The notes under the pieces were generated by a model. The model saw only the letters and a list, made by a program, of their open reading frames with translations. It did not search any database and was not told the DNA's origin. A stretch of 64,000 nucleotides of DNA from Niabella ginsenosidivorans (GTDB taxonomy: Bacteria; Bacteroidota; Bacteroidia; Chitinophagales; Chitinophagaceae), in assembly GCF_001654455.1 (NCBI RefSeq), contig NZ_CP015772.1, forward strand, positions 2,666,001 through 2,730,000, written 5' to 3'. This document shows positions 7,348 to 17,796 of the stretch, piece by piece. A program made the translations under genes and the position numbers. How positions within the stretch are numbered: position 1 is the stretch's first letter; every line of letters begins with the position of its first letter.

Positions 7348-9717
7348 TTACTCCGCCCGCAGGCTTTTTACAGGGTTGACCGTTGCTGCCTTAATGGCCT
7401 GAAAGCTTACCGTTAACAGCGTAACCGGCAATATAATGCCACCGGCCGTCACAAATACCTGCCAGGAAATCCGAGTGCGGTATGCATAATTTTCCAGCCA
7501 CTGGCTCATACTCCAGTATACCGCCGGTACTGCAATTAAAAAAGCAATACCTGTTAAAACAATAAATTCAAATGAAAGCAGCCTCCATAATCCGGCAACA
7601 GAAGCTCCAAGCACTTTACGGATGCCTATTTCCTTTGTCCGCTGTTCAGCAATAAAAGCAGCCAGGGCATACAAACCCAGGCAGGAGATAACAATAGCCA
7701 ACAAGGTAAATACGCCCGCCAAAAAACCGATCGTTTCAACTGACCGGAAATGCCGTGCATATTGCTCATCTACAAAAGAGTATTCAAACGGGACCTCAGC
7801 ATCAAATTTTTCCATTACTTTTTTGATCCTGTCAAGCGATTTTCTCACCGGCAATCCGGATGATAGCCGTATCGTAATACTGTTCATCGGAAACCAACGG
7901 CCTAAAAAAAATGCAGTAGGCACCGCAGCAGCAAAGGGTGATCCCATAACTGCATCTTTGATCACCCCGATTATGCGGTATTGATCGCCCCGGTAACTAA
8001 TTATTTTACCCACAGGGTGCTGCATTCCCATATATCGCGCAGCCATTTCATTAATGATCAAACCGGATGAATCGGTTAAAAGATCTTTATTGAAATTACG
8101 CCCCTCTTTAAACTTCCATTGTACCGCCGGGGCAAAATCTTCATTCACGGCTACGGAGCCAAAGATGGCGCCTTCGCGGGATTGCATTCCCTCCCAGGTA
8201 TATCCACCATTTGACAGGGATAACTTGTTAACAGGACTGGAGGATAAGGCAACCGTTTTTGCAGCACCGGACTTTAACAGCTCATCTTTTAAGGCGCCAT
8301 AACGCTGCTCCACATTGAAGTGATCTGCCGGTATAATAATTAAATTCTTTCCGCTGTAACCAACAGGCCGGTTTTTGGTGTAGTTCAGCTGCTGCAGCAC
8401 GATCAGCGTGGCAATAATAAGAAATATGGAGGCAAAGAATTGTGTAACCACCAGGGTTTTCCGCAACATTCCGGATCTGCTGCCGGCTTTAAAACCACCC
8501 TTTAAAACGCGGGCCGGTTTAAAGGAAGAGAGATAGAAAGACGGGTACAGGCCGGCGAAAATTCCTGTCAGCAATACAAATACCACGCATATTATCCAAA
8601 ACAGGAAATGCCTGTATGGCAATAACAGGCGGTTGTCGGTAAGTCTGCTCAATAATGGAAGGCTTACCGAAACCAGTAAAATGGCCAGCAAAAAAGCCAG
8701 CAAAGCAGTAAGCACCGCTTCCGTAAGAAAACGTATAACCAAATCTGTTTTTCCGGAGCCGATTACTTTTAATACTCCTATTTCTTTTGCCCGGCGCTCA
8801 CTCCTTGCCGTGCTGAGGTTCATAAAATTGATACAGGCCAGTAACAGTACAAAAATTCCTATCAGTGCAAACATCCATACATACTGGATACGGCCGCCCG
8901 TGTTTTTACCGTTTTTAAATGTTTCATATAAGTGCCATTCAGACATAGGATGCAGCAGCACTACAGGGTTAATATCGGTAAGATGTGGTTTTAACAAGCC
9001 CGAAATTTTGCGTGACACGTTATTATTATCGGCCTGTTGCTGTAATTGCACAAAGATCAGGAACCGGCATTCATTCCATCGGTCTTCCACACCCGGGTTC
9101 AAAGAGGCATAATAGCTCCAGGGCGCTATATAATTCAGATCTTTTGCATAAGTAAAGTTATCCGGCAGGTCTTTATATACAGCGGCAACTCTCAGATAAT
9201 CCCGGTTATCTATTTTAACGGGCTTGCCAATAATGTCAGTACTTCCGAATAGTGTCCGGGCCAGCGATTCACTGATAAAAATGAAAGAGGGATCGTTTGC
9301 TGATTGTAAAGAGCCGCTGATCGCCTGTAATGAAAACAGCTCAGCGTATCCCTCCTGAACAAAGCTGCCGGCAGAAGTTATTTTCTTATCTCCGTACGCC
9401 AGTATATGGCTTTCGGACTGGGTGGAAAGAACCACCCGTTTAAAATCGGCGCCATACTTTGTTCTGAGCTCCGCGGCCATAGGAACAGAACAGGTTGGAT
9501 CTGTGCTTACCTCACCACTAAATGTGCCCGTTAGCATTACCCGGGAAATGTTTTTATACCCGGGAATGCTTTTATTATAAGACCATTCCGATTTGAGCCA
9601 TATTGCAATGATCATAGCAACGGCCATTCCCAGCCCTAACCCCATAATGTTAACCAGCGAAATGCCTGGTGTGTGCCGCATATTGCGCCAGGCAGCCTTA
9701 AAATAATTTTTGATCAT
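7348..9717 (-). CDS. ABC transporter permease, double MacB/FtsX type (array member 3)
   Basis: 789 residues beginning MIKNYFKAAWRNMRHTPG. The first half has ACINFMNLSTARS and KEIGVLKVIGSG, where Leu replaces the usual Arg of IRKV. The second has KEIGIRKVLGAS and ends NPVKSLRAE. The mid-protein FKPARVLKGGFKAG shows the internal duplication clearly. Its first periplasmic domain begins with a SYNKSIPGYK-type opening like that of the member at 3209-5593, so a recent duplication is likely. The start sits directly after the conserved AAATCT repeat unit. Confidence 0.9.
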   Translation of the reverse strand: MIKNYFKAAWRNMRHTPGISLVNIMGLGLGMAVAMIIAIWLKSEWSYNKSIPGYKNISRVMLTGTFSGEVSTDPTCSVPMAAELRTKYGADFKRVVLSTQSESHILAYGDKKITSAGSFVQEGYAELFSLQAISGSLQSANDPSFIFISESLARTLFGSTDIIGKPVKIDNRDYLRVAAVYKDLPDNFTYAKDLNYIAPWSYYASLNPGVEDRWNECRFLIFVQLQQQADNNNVSRKISGLLKPHLTDINPVVLLHPMSEWHLYETFKNGKNTGGRIQYVWMFALIGIFVLLLACINFMNLSTARSERRAKEIGVLKVIGSGKTDLVIRFLTEAVLTALLAFLLAILLVSVSLPLLSRLTDNRLLLPYRHFLFWIICVVFVLLTGIFAGLYPSFYLSSFKPARVLKGGFKAGSRSGMLRKTLVVTQFFASIFLIIATLIVLQQLNYTKNRPVGYSGKNLIIIPADHFNVEQRYGALKDELLKSGAAKTVALSSSPVNKLSLSNGGYTWEGMQSREGAIFGSVAVNEDFAPAVQWKFKEGRNFNKDLLTDSSGLIINEMAARYMGMQHPVGKIISYRGDQYRIIGVIKDAVMGSPFAAAVPTAFFLGRWFPMNSITIRLSSGLPVRKSLDRIKKVMEKFDAEVPFEYSFVDEQYARHFRSVETIGFLAGVFTLLAIVISCLGLYALAAFIAEQRTKEIGIRKVLGASVAGLWRLLSFEFIVLTGIAFLIAVPAVYWSMSQWLENYAYRTRISWQVFVTAGGIILPVTLLTVSFQAIKAATVNPVKSLRAE

Positions 9718-9741
9718 AGATTTGATTCTTGAGTTATCAGT

Positions 9742-9757
9742 CCCGATAGTTATCGGG
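9742..9757. repeat. CCCGATAGTTATCGGG palindrome
   Basis: An identical 16-mer to the copy at 5611-5626, 25 bp upstream of the permease start at 9717 and followed by the same ATCGG extension. Confidence 0.65.
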
Positions 9758-9896
9758 ATCGGAATCGGTTTTCGGTTATCAGAACAGCCCGCTATTCACT
9801 ATGCACAATCGTCATCCAACACATTCCTCATTCCTTTTATTATTTCTCATTTTATATTCAATATTCTACATTTTATATTTCTTATTCCTTATTCCT

Positions 9897-12269
9897 CTAT
9901 TCACTGCGTAATGCCTTGACCGGATTGGCTGTTGCCGCTTTAAGTCCCTGTGTACCAACCGTTAACAAGGCAATAAGTAAAACAGTAGTACCGGCAAGCA
10001 GGTAAATGCCAACCGACAGATCTGTATGATGGTCATATTTTTCCAGCCAGTTATGCATGCACCACCAGGAAACGGGTGCTGCAACCACAAAAGAGATGAG
10101 CACCAATACCAAAAACTCGCGCGACAATAACGCCGTTAACCCCAGCACATCTGCTCCCAATACTTTGCGTACGCCAATTTCTTTGGTGCGCTGTTCCGCT
10201 GCAAAAGCAGAAAGCCCCAGTAACCCCAGGCAGGACAGGAAAATGGCAATCCCTCCGAAAATATTTGCTATAACTCCCAAAACATGTTCATTTTGGTATT
10301 TCCTTTCAAAATTGTCTTCAACAAATGCTATATCAGGAGGAAAAGCCGGGTTTAGTTTTTTTAATTCACTATTAACAGCATCAACGGCTCCTGTAATGTT
10401 TTTCTGCGGATTCAGGCGCATAGTTATAAATCCCGGTGTCTTTTGATAAAATACGATCATAGGATTGATCTTATAATAAGGAGAGCCTTTTGTGATGTCC
10501 TTAAAGACGCCCACAATAGTATATTGTTTACCATCTTCATCCTTTATAAGCGTACCTATAGGAGACTTTAATTTCATTACATTCATGGCCGTTTCGCTGA
10601 TCAGTATATTTTCTCCTGCTGTATCAGCAGGATATTCCCGTGAAAAATCACGGCCGGTAATCAGGGTGGTACCAAATGTTTTTCTGAAATCAAATCCAAC
10701 ACCTAAAAAATCAATCAGCACTTTCTGATTCTCCGGCTTACCCGGCCAGCTGAATCCCCACCCGTTGTTGCCACCCTGCGTAATACTTATTGAGGTTCCG
10801 GTTCCAGCTGTTATAACATTATTGTGCAGCAGCCCATTTATTAAAACATCTTTCCTGTCTTTAAGCGTCCCTTCTGCCTTTATCTCAATAAGGTTGTTTT
10901 TATTATAACCAACAGGCCTGTTCCGGATATATTCAACCTGCTTATAAATACTAAAGGTTGCCACCATTAAAAACACAGCCGTTGAGAATTGAAGTATAAC
11001 AGATATTTTCCGGATCGGGACAACTGACCGGCCATTTGTGATGAGCCCTTTTAATACTTTTACCGGTCTGAAGGAAGATAGATAAAAGGCCGGATAAGAG
11101 CCTGCAATGAAGCTTGTAGTAACCGTAATAAACGCAATTACCGTCCAGAACTTCCAGCTGGATAAAGGCAGTCTGAGCTCTATTTTCAATAAGCTGTTAA
11201 AATAAGGCAACGCAATCAAAAGCAGCAGCAGGGCAACCAAAAGCCCGCATACCGTAACCAGGAAAGACTCACCAAGAAACCGGAAAACAAGTGATTTTCG
11301 ACCGGAACCAATTGTTTTTAATATCCCCACTTCTTTCGCCCGCTTCTGAGAGCGCGCCGTACTAAGATTCATAAAGTTGATACAGGCGATCAATAAGATC
11401 GCTACCGACAAATAAATAAACAAGCGTATCTGGGCGATCTGCCCGGAACCTGTCGCTTTTCCGTTACTGAACTCCCGGTATAAATGATTTTTTGCCAATG
11501 GAAACAAAAAGGCTTCCGCTTTGTAGTTGTCCTGATTGGCCATTACCATTTTCCTGATAAGAGCATCTGCGGTTTTAAAATCCTTCTCCGATCTTAGTTG
11601 TACATAGGTATCTGTAAAATTTGATCCCCATCCGGCATTTTTTGTCCATGGATGCTCATTTTCCAAAACACGCCAGGGTAGTACATAATCAAACTGAAAA
11701 GATTCATTGGGGCGGGGATTTGCAATGACAGCTGATACCACCAGCGGCACGGTATCATTCCTCATTACGGTTTTATTGATCGGATCCTCCTTACCGAAAA
11801 GCTTCTTTGACAGATCTTCTGTAATAACAATATTATTAGGGTTTGTAAGTGCTGTTTCTGCATTCCCCCTTAAAAAATGATAATTGAATAGTTCAAAAAA
11901 AGCACCATCAGCATTTAAGCCGGATGTTCTAAAAATATTATCCTTATAACGGGTAATGCCATCAGCAAAATAACTGGTCACTCTTATAGCATGCACAACA
12001 CCTGGCACCTGGGTTTCAATAGCTTTTGCCATTGGCCCCGGAGAGACCTGATAGGTAAAAATCTCATTGTCCGCAAACTGGTTACTTTCAATTACGTAAA
12101 GATGCTCAAGGTTCCTGAAGCGTTTATCCCAGCTAAGATGATAGTATGCATACAACAATAACAACAGGCAGCTCGCAAGGCCAATAGCAAGACCGGATAT
12201 ATTGAGGATCGAAAAACCCTTGCTTTTCCACAAACTCCGCCAGGCAGTCTTTATATAACTATTAAACAT
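9897..12269 (-). CDS. ABC transporter permease, double MacB/FtsX type (array member 4)
   Basis: 790 residues beginning MFNSYIKTAWRSLWKSKGFS. Coupling segments are KEVGILKTIGSG in the first half and KEIGVRKVLGAD in the second. The mid-protein signature is FRPVKVLKG and the chain ends NPVKALRSE. The first periplasmic domain opens LSWDKRFRNLEHLYVIES, unlike the SYNK opening of members 2 and 3, so the extracytoplasmic parts are diverging faster than the membrane parts. Its last coding bases and 3' spacer are nearly identical to those of the next permease (compare 9870-9935 with 12526-12600), a sign of copying or conversion at gene ends. Confidence 0.9.
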   Translation of the reverse strand: MFNSYIKTAWRSLWKSKGFSILNISGLAIGLASCLLLLLYAYYHLSWDKRFRNLEHLYVIESNQFADNEIFTYQVSPGPMAKAIETQVPGVVHAIRVTSYFADGITRYKDNIFRTSGLNADGAFFELFNYHFLRGNAETALTNPNNIVITEDLSKKLFGKEDPINKTVMRNDTVPLVVSAVIANPRPNESFQFDYVLPWRVLENEHPWTKNAGWGSNFTDTYVQLRSEKDFKTADALIRKMVMANQDNYKAEAFLFPLAKNHLYREFSNGKATGSGQIAQIRLFIYLSVAILLIACINFMNLSTARSQKRAKEVGILKTIGSGRKSLVFRFLGESFLVTVCGLLVALLLLLIALPYFNSLLKIELRLPLSSWKFWTVIAFITVTTSFIAGSYPAFYLSSFRPVKVLKGLITNGRSVVPIRKISVILQFSTAVFLMVATFSIYKQVEYIRNRPVGYNKNNLIEIKAEGTLKDRKDVLINGLLHNNVITAGTGTSISITQGGNNGWGFSWPGKPENQKVLIDFLGVGFDFRKTFGTTLITGRDFSREYPADTAGENILISETAMNVMKLKSPIGTLIKDEDGKQYTIVGVFKDITKGSPYYKINPMIVFYQKTPGFITMRLNPQKNITGAVDAVNSELKKLNPAFPPDIAFVEDNFERKYQNEHVLGVIANIFGGIAIFLSCLGLLGLSAFAAEQRTKEIGVRKVLGADVLGLTALLSREFLVLVLISFVVAAPVSWWCMHNWLEKYDHHTDLSVGIYLLAGTTVLLIALLTVGTQGLKAATANPVKALRSE

Positions 12270-12564
12270 GATTTACAGATTTCAGGTTTGAGTATTGAGA
12301 TTTGAGTTTTCAGTCATTAATTACAAGCTCCTTTTTACCTACCCTGTTCAGGTCTTTTCATATTACTTATTCTTTATTTATTATTTTTCATTCTGTCATA
12401 CTTGAGTTTTTCAGTTTTCAGCGATCAGTTCCAATGGCCATCCGGATCGGTTCTTCAGTCATTAACGCCTTCTCACCGTTCCTGCTTCTTGCCCGCTCCT
12501 CCATTTTACATTCCAAACTCAATATTCTACATTTTATATTTCTTATTCCTTATTCCTTATTTCT
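12270..12564. repeat. Inter-permease spacer with degenerate short repeats
   Basis: No gene is seen. Near 12270-12310 the plus strand shows TTTGAG/GATTT units. Towards 12564 it shows repeated TTATTCC/TTATTTC units. The latter stretch closely repeats the spacer at 9840-9896. Confidence 0.6.
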
Positions 12565-14940
12565 CTATTCACTACGCAATGCTTTGACCGGATTGGCTGT
12601 TGCCGCTCTTAAAGACGTATATCCTATAGTAACCATTACTACTATTGCAGTAATGCCCAGGCAAAACGCAAATACAGGGGCCCCGATCTTCACATGATAG
12701 GCAAAGTCCTGCAGCCAGTGGTGCATTAACAACCACGCAAGTGGCGCCGCTAAAACAAAAGCGATCACAATTAGCTGCACAAATTCTTTTCCAAAAAGCC
12801 AGAGCACAGCCCTCAGATCCGCACCCAACACTTTCCTTATCCCTATTTCTTTCTCCTTACGTACAGCTATAAAGGACACAAGTCCAAATAATCCCATACA
12901 CCCGATTATGATAGCAACAATTGCAAATACTTCTATTATCTGTAATAAAGTGGTTTCAGTTTCGTATAATTTTGCTATGTCTTTATCCAGAAAGGAATAC
13001 GAAAAGATATGATCAGGAAAAGATTCATTCCATACTTTTTCAATGGCCGGAAGCGCCGATTTCAGGCTCTTTAAAGATAGCTGAATGCCGGCAGTATGAT
13101 AGGAACCGGTATTATTATAAAAACAGAGCGGATCAATTGTCGTATGAAAGCTTTCATTATAAAAGTCTTTTACCACCCCCATAATGACACCCTTTCCATG
13201 AACATCCAGCATTTTGCCGATCACATCGCCCGGATGTTTTATTCCCAGTTTTTTTACTGCCGTTTCATTGATCAGGTACCCGTTAATGGTATCAGAAGGG
13301 TATAAATTACGGCCTGCAACCAATTGCAGGTGAAACATAGAAAGATAGCTACTGTCGGCCGGCTTGCAGCTCAGCTGGAACACTTCGTCTTTGATCCTGT
13401 TATCATAAGCAACCGTATTCCAGCTACTATTATCACTCATCGGCGGATATTCATAGAAAGTTATATTTTTAACACCGTTTATTGCAGCAAACCGGTTGCG
13501 CAGTGCCTGAATGCTCTCAGGTGAGGGCTTGGGTATGGTTACCTGCACAATTCCCTCTTTATGAAACCCAAGATCCGACCGGACAGCATACCGCATTTGC
13601 TGGGTAATGATTATGGCAATAATAATCATTACCTGTACAATGACAAATTGCACAATTAAAAGATTTTTTCTTAAAGAGAAGCTTCCCACCTGCTTTTGCG
13701 CAATGCCTCCCTTTAACGCTATTACCGGCTGAAACTTTGAAAGCAGCCAGCCTGGATAATAACCGGCAAAAACAGAAACGCTGATAAACAGTAGCAGCCC
13801 GAAGAAAATAAAAGACGGGCTGTATAAGAATGCCCGGCTAATGGATATTGAAAATAAATGGTTTACCGCAGGAATAGCTAACCAGGCAATAAGCACCGAA
13901 AGTACAACGGCTATCAAAACAATCAGAGCCGTTTCGCGCATAAATTGTAGAAACACCTGGAAACGGGTGCTTCCTAATGTTTTGCGGACACCGATTTCTT
14001 TAGAGCGGGTGAGTGACTGCGCCGTGGACAGGTTAATAAAATTAATACAGGCGGTAATGATCAGGAAGACCCCTACAATGCTCAATGCCCACAAATATTT
14101 TTTTTGAACAGCGCCATCGTACCTGGTGTCAAAATGTATTTCGGAGAGCGGCTGCATATAAAAAGTAAAAAATGCTTTATTGGCCGGTGCATATTTTTCT
14201 ATAAGCCCGGGAAAGGCTTTTTCTACATCCGCCGCTTTTACATTCTTTTTCAGTTTTACAAAACACTGCACATTGCTTGATATAGCGCCCCAACTGCTAT
14301 CGCTTACCAGCCAGGGATTTACTGCTTTAAACGTAGTATACGACACATATATCTGCTGCTGATTATCAGTATTTACAGGGATGTCTTTTAAAAGCCCTAC
14401 AACATTACAGGTGTATTTATTGGCAATAGTAAAAGTTTTCCCGATGGGATTATCATTACCAAAAAGTTTGCTGGCCATGGATTGTGTGAGTATTGCAGTA
14501 TTGGGCTCGCTCAGTTTTGAAGGTACAGTTCCATTAACAAAAGGCAGATTAAAAATAGTAAAATAGTCAGGTGCCACATAAGCGATCGCTTCTTCAAACT
14601 TTTGCCGGTCATTATTTTTTATTACGCTGACCAGTTCATCGCTTCTGCTGATGCGCATGGCTACCGCATCAAAAAAAGGATAATCATTACTGATGGCCTT
14701 ACCAATGGGCTGAGGGATACCCTGGGAATAATCATCTGTTTCATAACTTGTTTTAGAAACAATACGGTATATCCGGTCCTTATCCCGGTAAAAGCCATCA
14801 AAAGACAGATGATAGCTCTCAAAACAAAAGATAAGGATAGCCGAAGCGATCCCCATTGATAACCCGATAACATTAATTATTGTATAGGTCCTGTTCCGCA
14901 CCAGATTCCGCCATGCTATTTTGAAATAACTTTTAAACAC
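12565..14940 (-). CDS. ABC transporter permease, double MacB/FtsX type (array member 5)
   Basis: 791 residues beginning at a GTG codon (MFKSYFKIAWRNLVRN); no in-frame ATG gives a better match to the paralogues. The first half has ACINFINLSTAQS and KEIGVRKTLGST. The second is preceded by an extra-basic VRKEKEIGIRKVLGAD and followed by LWLFGKEFVQL instead of the usual RLLS-type segment. It ends NPVKALRSE. The mid-protein signature FQPVIALKG is weaker than in its neighbours. It is the most divergent complete member on these features, which may reflect a different substrate or partner. Confidence 0.9.
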   Translation of the reverse strand: MFKSYFKIAWRNLVRNRTYTIINVIGLSMGIASAILIFCFESYHLSFDGFYRDKDRIYRIVSKTSYETDDYSQGIPQPIGKAISNDYPFFDAVAMRISRSDELVSVIKNNDRQKFEEAIAYVAPDYFTIFNLPFVNGTVPSKLSEPNTAILTQSMASKLFGNDNPIGKTFTIANKYTCNVVGLLKDIPVNTDNQQQIYVSYTTFKAVNPWLVSDSSWGAISSNVQCFVKLKKNVKAADVEKAFPGLIEKYAPANKAFFTFYMQPLSEIHFDTRYDGAVQKKYLWALSIVGVFLIITACINFINLSTAQSLTRSKEIGVRKTLGSTRFQVFLQFMRETALIVLIAVVLSVLIAWLAIPAVNHLFSISISRAFLYSPSFIFFGLLLFISVSVFAGYYPGWLLSKFQPVIALKGGIAQKQVGSFSLRKNLLIVQFVIVQVMIIIAIIITQQMRYAVRSDLGFHKEGIVQVTIPKPSPESIQALRNRFAAINGVKNITFYEYPPMSDNSSWNTVAYDNRIKDEVFQLSCKPADSSYLSMFHLQLVAGRNLYPSDTINGYLINETAVKKLGIKHPGDVIGKMLDVHGKGVIMGVVKDFYNESFHTTIDPLCFYNNTGSYHTAGIQLSLKSLKSALPAIEKVWNESFPDHIFSYSFLDKDIAKLYETETTLLQIIEVFAIVAIIIGCMGLFGLVSFIAVRKEKEIGIRKVLGADLRAVLWLFGKEFVQLIVIAFVLAAPLAWLLMHHWLQDFAYHVKIGAPVFAFCLGITAIVVMVTIGYTSLRAATANPVKALRSE

Positions 14941-15086
14941 AGTTATAGATTTGAGATTTGAGATTTCAGATTTCAGTTATCAGTCCTGATAGTGCCCCGT
15001 AAAGAGATTTCAGACACTCATTACAGACTACTGACCACTGCTTACTCACTACTTTTACATTTACTATTTTATATTTAACGCTCTTC

Positions 15087-17519
15087 TTACTCCGTTCGTA
15101 AGCTTCTTGCAGGATTACGTAATGCGGCCTTTACTGCCTGAGCGCTTACCGTAACCAGTGCGATCATTAAAGCGCCTAAACCGGCAGCAGCAAATATCCA
15201 CCAGGTCAGTTCCGTTCTGTAAGCAAAGTCCTGCAGCCATCTGTTCATAAAATAACCGCCAGGCGGTGCTGCAATGATAAATGCAATAAGCACCAGTTTC
15301 AGGAAGTCTTTGCTTAATAACCGTACAATGCCCGATGTACTGGCTCCCAGCACCTTTCTTATACCAATCTCCCTCGTTTTTTGCTCCGCGATAAATGTTG
15401 CCAGTCCAAACAGACCCAGGCAGGCAATAAATATTGACAGCGATGAAAACAGGATGGCTATTGTACCCGTCCTGGTCTCCGTCCGGTACATATTGTTAAA
15501 CGATTCATCCAGGAAATGATAACTAAAAGGCATACCCGGTGCCAGCTTTTCCCACGCATTTTTTACCTGCGCAATCAGCCCCGGGATATCGGAAGTGTTG
15601 ATTCTGAATGCAGCGGTGTACGGATTGTAATTCAGAAACAGGCCCAATGGCCCGATATTGCTGTGCAGTGATTCATAATTAAAGTTTTTTACAACACCAA
15701 TCACATGATACTTTGTAATCCGGCCTTCATTATCCGATGCAAAAACATTTTTACCGATCACATTTCCACTGCCCAGGAATTTCGCCGCGGCTTCATTGAT
15801 AATGATGGCGGTGGAATCTGCGCCATAATCTTTTGAAAAGTCTCTGCCCGCCACAATCTGCATACCAAGCGTTGCAATATAATCATAGTCAACATTCCAG
15901 TTTTGCATACTAAACCCGTTTTGCGGTGTCATAACCGCTTCCGTGGAATAAGTATTATCACCCCGGAACGAATTGGAGACCGGCAGGTAACCGCTGTACG
16001 TTCCTTTACTTACACCGGATAATTTCAGCACTTCATTTTTAAATGCCGCTGCATTACTGCCCAGAGTGCCGGTATTATTGATCACCAGTACATGATCTTT
16101 TGCATACCCGATATTCTTTGTTTGTATATAATGCAGCTGCCGGTAAACGACAACCGTTGCGATGATGAGCAGGATGGAAGTGGCAAACTGAAAAACAACC
16201 AGCACGCTTCTCAGGCTGCCGCTTTTCGTGCCCGGTTTCAGGGTGCCTTTTAAAACTTCTATAGGCTTAAATCCTGATAAAAAGAAAGCCGGGTAACTGC
16301 CCGCCAAAAGCCCTACAATTACCGGTAGTAACAATAGCGCGCCTGCAAATGGCGATGATAATAGCGCCGATAAGCGCAATTGCTTTGCTGACAGGTCATT
16401 AAAAACGCCCAGCACGGCATAGTCAATTATAACAGCCAGAATCAGCGCCAGGAATACCATCAGCACCGTTTCAAATAAAAACTGCATAACCAGTCGTATT
16501 CTTTCGGTGCCCAGTACCTTTCTTATACCCACTTCCCGTGCACGGTTGGCAGACCGCGCCGTAGTAAGATTCATAAAATTGATACAGGCTATGAACAGGA
16601 TAAATAAGGCCACTGCGCTGAAGATGTACACATACTGGATATTTCCGGCCGGCATTATTTCATTTTCCCGGTTGCTCTTTAAATGAATACCGGTTAAGGG
16701 TATCAGAGAATAGGCCAGCTTATTGCCTGTCTTTTCAAACTCTTCAAGACTGTTTATATTCATAAACTTCCTTGCATAGGGTATAGCGTATTTTCTTGTA
16801 TAATCCGTAAAGTTTTTCTCAAAAACCCTATAATCCGTACCTTCTTTTAGCAACAGGTAGGTGTAAAAATTGTGGCTGGTTACGGCACCCCAGTTATAAT
16901 CCACGTTCTTCATACTAAAGAAAAGATCAAAGTGGAAATGGCTGTTTGCCGGGATGTCCTTTATCACTGCCGTTATCTTAAAAGGCACCAGCGATCCCTG
17001 CTTTTTTACCTGTAGGATTTTACCCAGCACATTTGTACTTCCAAAATACCGGTTTGCCGCAGCCGCTGTAACCACCACCGTATTCGGTTCATCCAATGCA
17101 TGTCTGGTGCCCCCGGCTATAACCGGTAAGGGAAATATGTTAAAGAAAGTTGAGTCCACGCTGGCCACACTTTTTTCGTTTATATACTGATTTCCCTTTT
17201 TGATCAGACCCGGGCCATCAGAGGTATAGATCCTGGTGTATTCCTCCACCTGGGGATAATCTTTTTTCAGCAAGGGCCCCATCATATCCGAGGTCTGCGC
17301 CATTTTCCGGTATTCATCGCCAAAGCGGAAATCCGTATTGATCCGGTAAATACGATCTGCGTTGGGATAAAAACGGTCATACCCTGTTTCATCGGCTACA
17401 TAGAGCGCAATCAATAAAAAACAGGCAAGACCGATCGCAAGTCCTATGACATTGATAACTGAATACGTCTTATTCTTAACAATGTTTCTCCACGCTGTTT
17501 TTATATAATTACTGATCAT
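15087..17519 (-). CDS. ABC transporter permease, double MacB/FtsX type (array member 6)
   Basis: At 810 residues this is the longest member, beginning MISNYIKTAWRNIVKNKTYS. The extra length lies in the first periplasmic domain, near the SLEEFEKTGNKLAYSLIPL segment before the second helix. Coupling segments are REVGIRKVLGTE and REIGIRKVLGAS. The terminal signature is altered to NPARSLRTE, while the mid-protein FKPIEVLKG is standard. The opening ADETGYDRFYPNADRIYRI resembles member 1 (ADELSYDRYHEKSDRIFRL), suggesting these two form a second subgroup within the array. Confidence 0.9.
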   Translation of the reverse strand: MISNYIKTAWRNIVKNKTYSVINVIGLAIGLACFLLIALYVADETGYDRFYPNADRIYRINTDFRFGDEYRKMAQTSDMMGPLLKKDYPQVEEYTRIYTSDGPGLIKKGNQYINEKSVASVDSTFFNIFPLPVIAGGTRHALDEPNTVVVTAAAANRYFGSTNVLGKILQVKKQGSLVPFKITAVIKDIPANSHFHFDLFFSMKNVDYNWGAVTSHNFYTYLLLKEGTDYRVFEKNFTDYTRKYAIPYARKFMNINSLEEFEKTGNKLAYSLIPLTGIHLKSNRENEIMPAGNIQYVYIFSAVALFILFIACINFMNLTTARSANRAREVGIRKVLGTERIRLVMQFLFETVLMVFLALILAVIIDYAVLGVFNDLSAKQLRLSALLSSPFAGALLLLPVIVGLLAGSYPAFFLSGFKPIEVLKGTLKPGTKSGSLRSVLVVFQFATSILLIIATVVVYRQLHYIQTKNIGYAKDHVLVINNTGTLGSNAAAFKNEVLKLSGVSKGTYSGYLPVSNSFRGDNTYSTEAVMTPQNGFSMQNWNVDYDYIATLGMQIVAGRDFSKDYGADSTAIIINEAAAKFLGSGNVIGKNVFASDNEGRITKYHVIGVVKNFNYESLHSNIGPLGLFLNYNPYTAAFRINTSDIPGLIAQVKNAWEKLAPGMPFSYHFLDESFNNMYRTETRTGTIAILFSSLSIFIACLGLFGLATFIAEQKTREIGIRKVLGASTSGIVRLLSKDFLKLVLIAFIIAAPPGGYFMNRWLQDFAYRTELTWWIFAAAGLGALMIALVTVSAQAVKAALRNPARSLRTE

Positions 17520-17796
17520 TGATTCGAGATTTGAGTTTCGAGATTTCAGATATTCGTCATTGTCATCATTGATTACTGATCATATTTAGTTATTAACTAT
17601 CAGTATGTAACACGCCCTCCCCATTCATTATTGGATTAACAATTATCATTTTATATTCTCAATTATATATTCTACGTTCTATATTTACTATCTCTCCACT
17701 TTTTCATTTCATATTTCTTATTCCTTATTTCTTATTTCGTATTTCGTATTTCGTATTTCGTATTCTTCATCCCGCCTTGCGGAATCTGCACATTAC
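17520..17796. repeat. Inter-permease spacer with ATTTCGT tandem repeat
   Basis: Four perfect ATTTCGT units stand in tandem at 17734-17761, preceded by decayed versions of the same 7-base unit (TTATTTC, TTATTCC). The rest of the spacer has the usual GATTTGAG/TTTCAG words next to the start at 17519. A 7-base unit seems to underlie many of the array's spacers. Confidence 0.7.

Noticed and set aside
17734-17761. Tandem ATTTCGT units considered as a CRISPR-like array
   Set aside because: The units are 7 bases with no spacers, and no cas genes are near. This is a simple tandem repeat.
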